Source: Desulfatibacillum sp.
GTDB taxonomy: Bacteria > Desulfobacterota > Desulfobacteria > Desulfobacterales > Desulfatibacillaceae
Direction: 5' to 3'
Length of the DNA stretch: 64,000 bases
NCBI GenBank assembly: GCA_016342355.1
Contig: JAEINP010000012.1
Coordinates: 49,031 to 113,030, forward strand
Shown here: piece by piece, positions 63,176 to 64,000 of the stretch
Layout of the letters: the number at the start of each line of letters is the position of its first letter
Position numbering within the stretch: position 1 is the first letter of the stretch
Notes under the pieces: generated by a model
Database searches by the model: none
What the model saw: the letters and a program-made list of their open reading frames with translations, nothing else
What the model was told of the DNA's origin: nothing
Translations under genes and position numbers: made by a program

Positions 63176-64000
63176 TCAGCTTTTGATTGCACGGACACCG
63201 AGCTTTTTCATGAGGTTGGAAAAATTGCTCCGCTGCATGCCTGCCTCCTTGGCCGCCCGGGTGATGTTGCCGTTGCTTTTTTCCAGGGCATGGGCCAAAA
63301 AGTCCCTTTCCACACGCTCCACCGCCTGTTGGCGGATGAGTTTTTTGGTTTCCTTGAGTTCCTCGCTGGTTTCCGGGATTTTGTAGTCCCCGGAAAAGGC
63401 ATGGGTTCCCTGTTCCCTGCCCTGCCCTGCCCTGTCCCTTAGGTGCTCCAGTTCCTTGGCAGTGATTACCACGCCTTCGCACAGGATCACGGCCCTTTCA
63501 ATGGCGTTGCGAAGCTGGCGCACGTTACCCGGCCAGGAGTGTTCCAACAGCAGATCAGCGGCGTCCGGGGAAAAACTGCGTATGTCCTTGTCCATGGAGT
63601 GGGTGAACAAGTCCAGAAAATGGTAGGCGATGGGCAGTATGTCGGCCCTGCGTTCCCGGAGAGGGGGGGTGAAAATGGGGTACACCATGATCCGGTAATA
63701 AAAATCCTCCCGCAAACGGCCCTGGGCCACCATTTCCTTCAGGTCCTGGTTGGTGGCGAAAACAAGGCGCACATCCACTTTTACGGGGGCGGCGCCGCCG
63801 ATGGGAAGAACCTCCCGGGTTTCCAGAAACCGGAGAAGGTTGCTCTGGATGGACGGACTGATACTGCTCACTTCGTCCAGGAACACGGTACCCTTGTCCG
63901 CCAGTTCAAAGATGCCTTTTTTGTCCTTGTGAGCCCCGGTAAAGGCGCCTTTGGTATGTCCAAAAAGTTCGCTTTGGAGAAGATTTTCCGCCAAAGCCCC
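63176..64000 (-). CDS. Sigma-54-dependent transcriptional activator (C-terminal part; 5' end beyond window)
   Basis: Open to the window edge; at least 275 codons. AAA+ central domain: SELFGHTKGAFTGAHKDKKG with the GAFTGA loop that contacts sigma-54, GTVFLDEVSSISPSIQ (Walker B), RLREDFYYRIMVYPI and the arginine-finger helix SWPGNVRQLRNAIERAV. The C-terminal Fis-type HTH is GNITRAAKEAGMQRSNFSNLMKKLG. The N-terminal sensory domain and Walker A are outside the window. It activates genes with -24/-12 promoters; targets unknown. Confidence 0.95.
   Translation of the reverse strand, partial: GALAENLLQSELFGHTKGAFTGAHKDKKGIFELADKGTVFLDEVSSISPSIQSNLLRFLETREVLPIGGAAPVKVDVRLVFATNQDLKEMVAQGRLREDFYYRIMVYPIFTPPLRERRADILPIAYHFLDLFTHSMDKDIRSFSPDAADLLLEHSWPGNVRQLRNAIERAVILCEGVVITAKELEHLRDRAGQGREQGTHAFSGDYKIPETSEELKETKKLIRQQAVERVERDFLAHALEKSNGNITRAAKEAGMQRSNFSNLMKKLGVRAIKS

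Noticed and set aside
1..64000. CRISPR arrays, rRNA genes, integrases, complete insertion sequences
   Set aside because: Looked for regularly spaced repeats, rRNA-like stretches, and integrase/transposase motifs; only the IS66 remnant was found.

Overview
The window looks like chromosome of a Desulfobacterota (former Deltaproteobacteria) member, probably an anaerobic sulfate reducer of the Desulfatibacillum/Desulfobacteraceae kind. That is an inference from gene content and style: an acetyl-CoA hydrolase-GNAT fusion, an FdhD-like gene, an FmdE-like protein, many lipid-active enzymes and patatin, moderately high G+C with GTG/TTG starts, and a GEMM riboswitch of the Geobacter-like type. No 16S rRNA gene or other decisive taxonomic marker is present.

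Layout. 1-8062: end of an acetyl-CoA hydrolase/GNAT gene, two tandem paralogous lipoproteins, a Ktr-type potassium uptake pair, then (minus strand) a periplasmic binding protein with a large hybrid histidine kinase. 8417-22700: a cyclic-nucleotide-binding/patatin gene split by a frameshift at an A8 run, DUF554 and PilZ proteins, a U32 (RlhA-like) protein, an MMPL/RND exporter fused to a cNMP domain and a degenerate GGDEF-like tail, an IS66 transposase remnant, an old-yellow-enzyme oxidoreductase, HEAT lipoprotein, SDR, DHH phosphoesterase and a lone receiver. 22711-29281: TPR lipoprotein, the alr-mscS-fdhD operon and divergent mpl.

29500-36560 is the most striking part. An alpha/beta hydrolase sits behind a promoter with a TetR-like palindrome. 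Next comes a secreted Lif-dependent lipase whose leader carries a c-di-GMP-I (GEMM) riboswitch overlapping an intrinsic terminator. Its dedicated foldase (lifO) lies 3.7 kb further on. Between them is an AT-rich, clearly foreign cassette encoding a three-gene ABC-3C conflict/defence system (SMEK-domain nuclease-like protein, small middle component, DUF2326 ABC/SMC-like ATPase).

36574-48940 (minus strand) is core housekeeping: MBL hydrolase, dut, M16 protease, pnp, rpsO, truB, rbfA, ylxP, infB, nusA, rimP, headed by tRNA-Gly(CCC). 49227-57956 is a large plus-strand arsenic-type island starting from an autoregulated ArsR promoter: ArsP-like permease, small thioredoxin, BFD-like and 4-Cys Fe-S proteins, ACR3 efflux pump, FmdE-like protein, TauE/SafE exporter, UspA, exported thioredoxin, CcdA, ArsC, and an ArsC-like/VOC fusion. 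It ends against an MgtE remnant. 57997-64000 (minus strand) holds flotillin with an NfeD-like partner, an exported protein, a MarR regulator, a YajD-like HNH protein and the 3' part of a sigma-54 activator gene. All family assignments are from reading translations; no database search was run.
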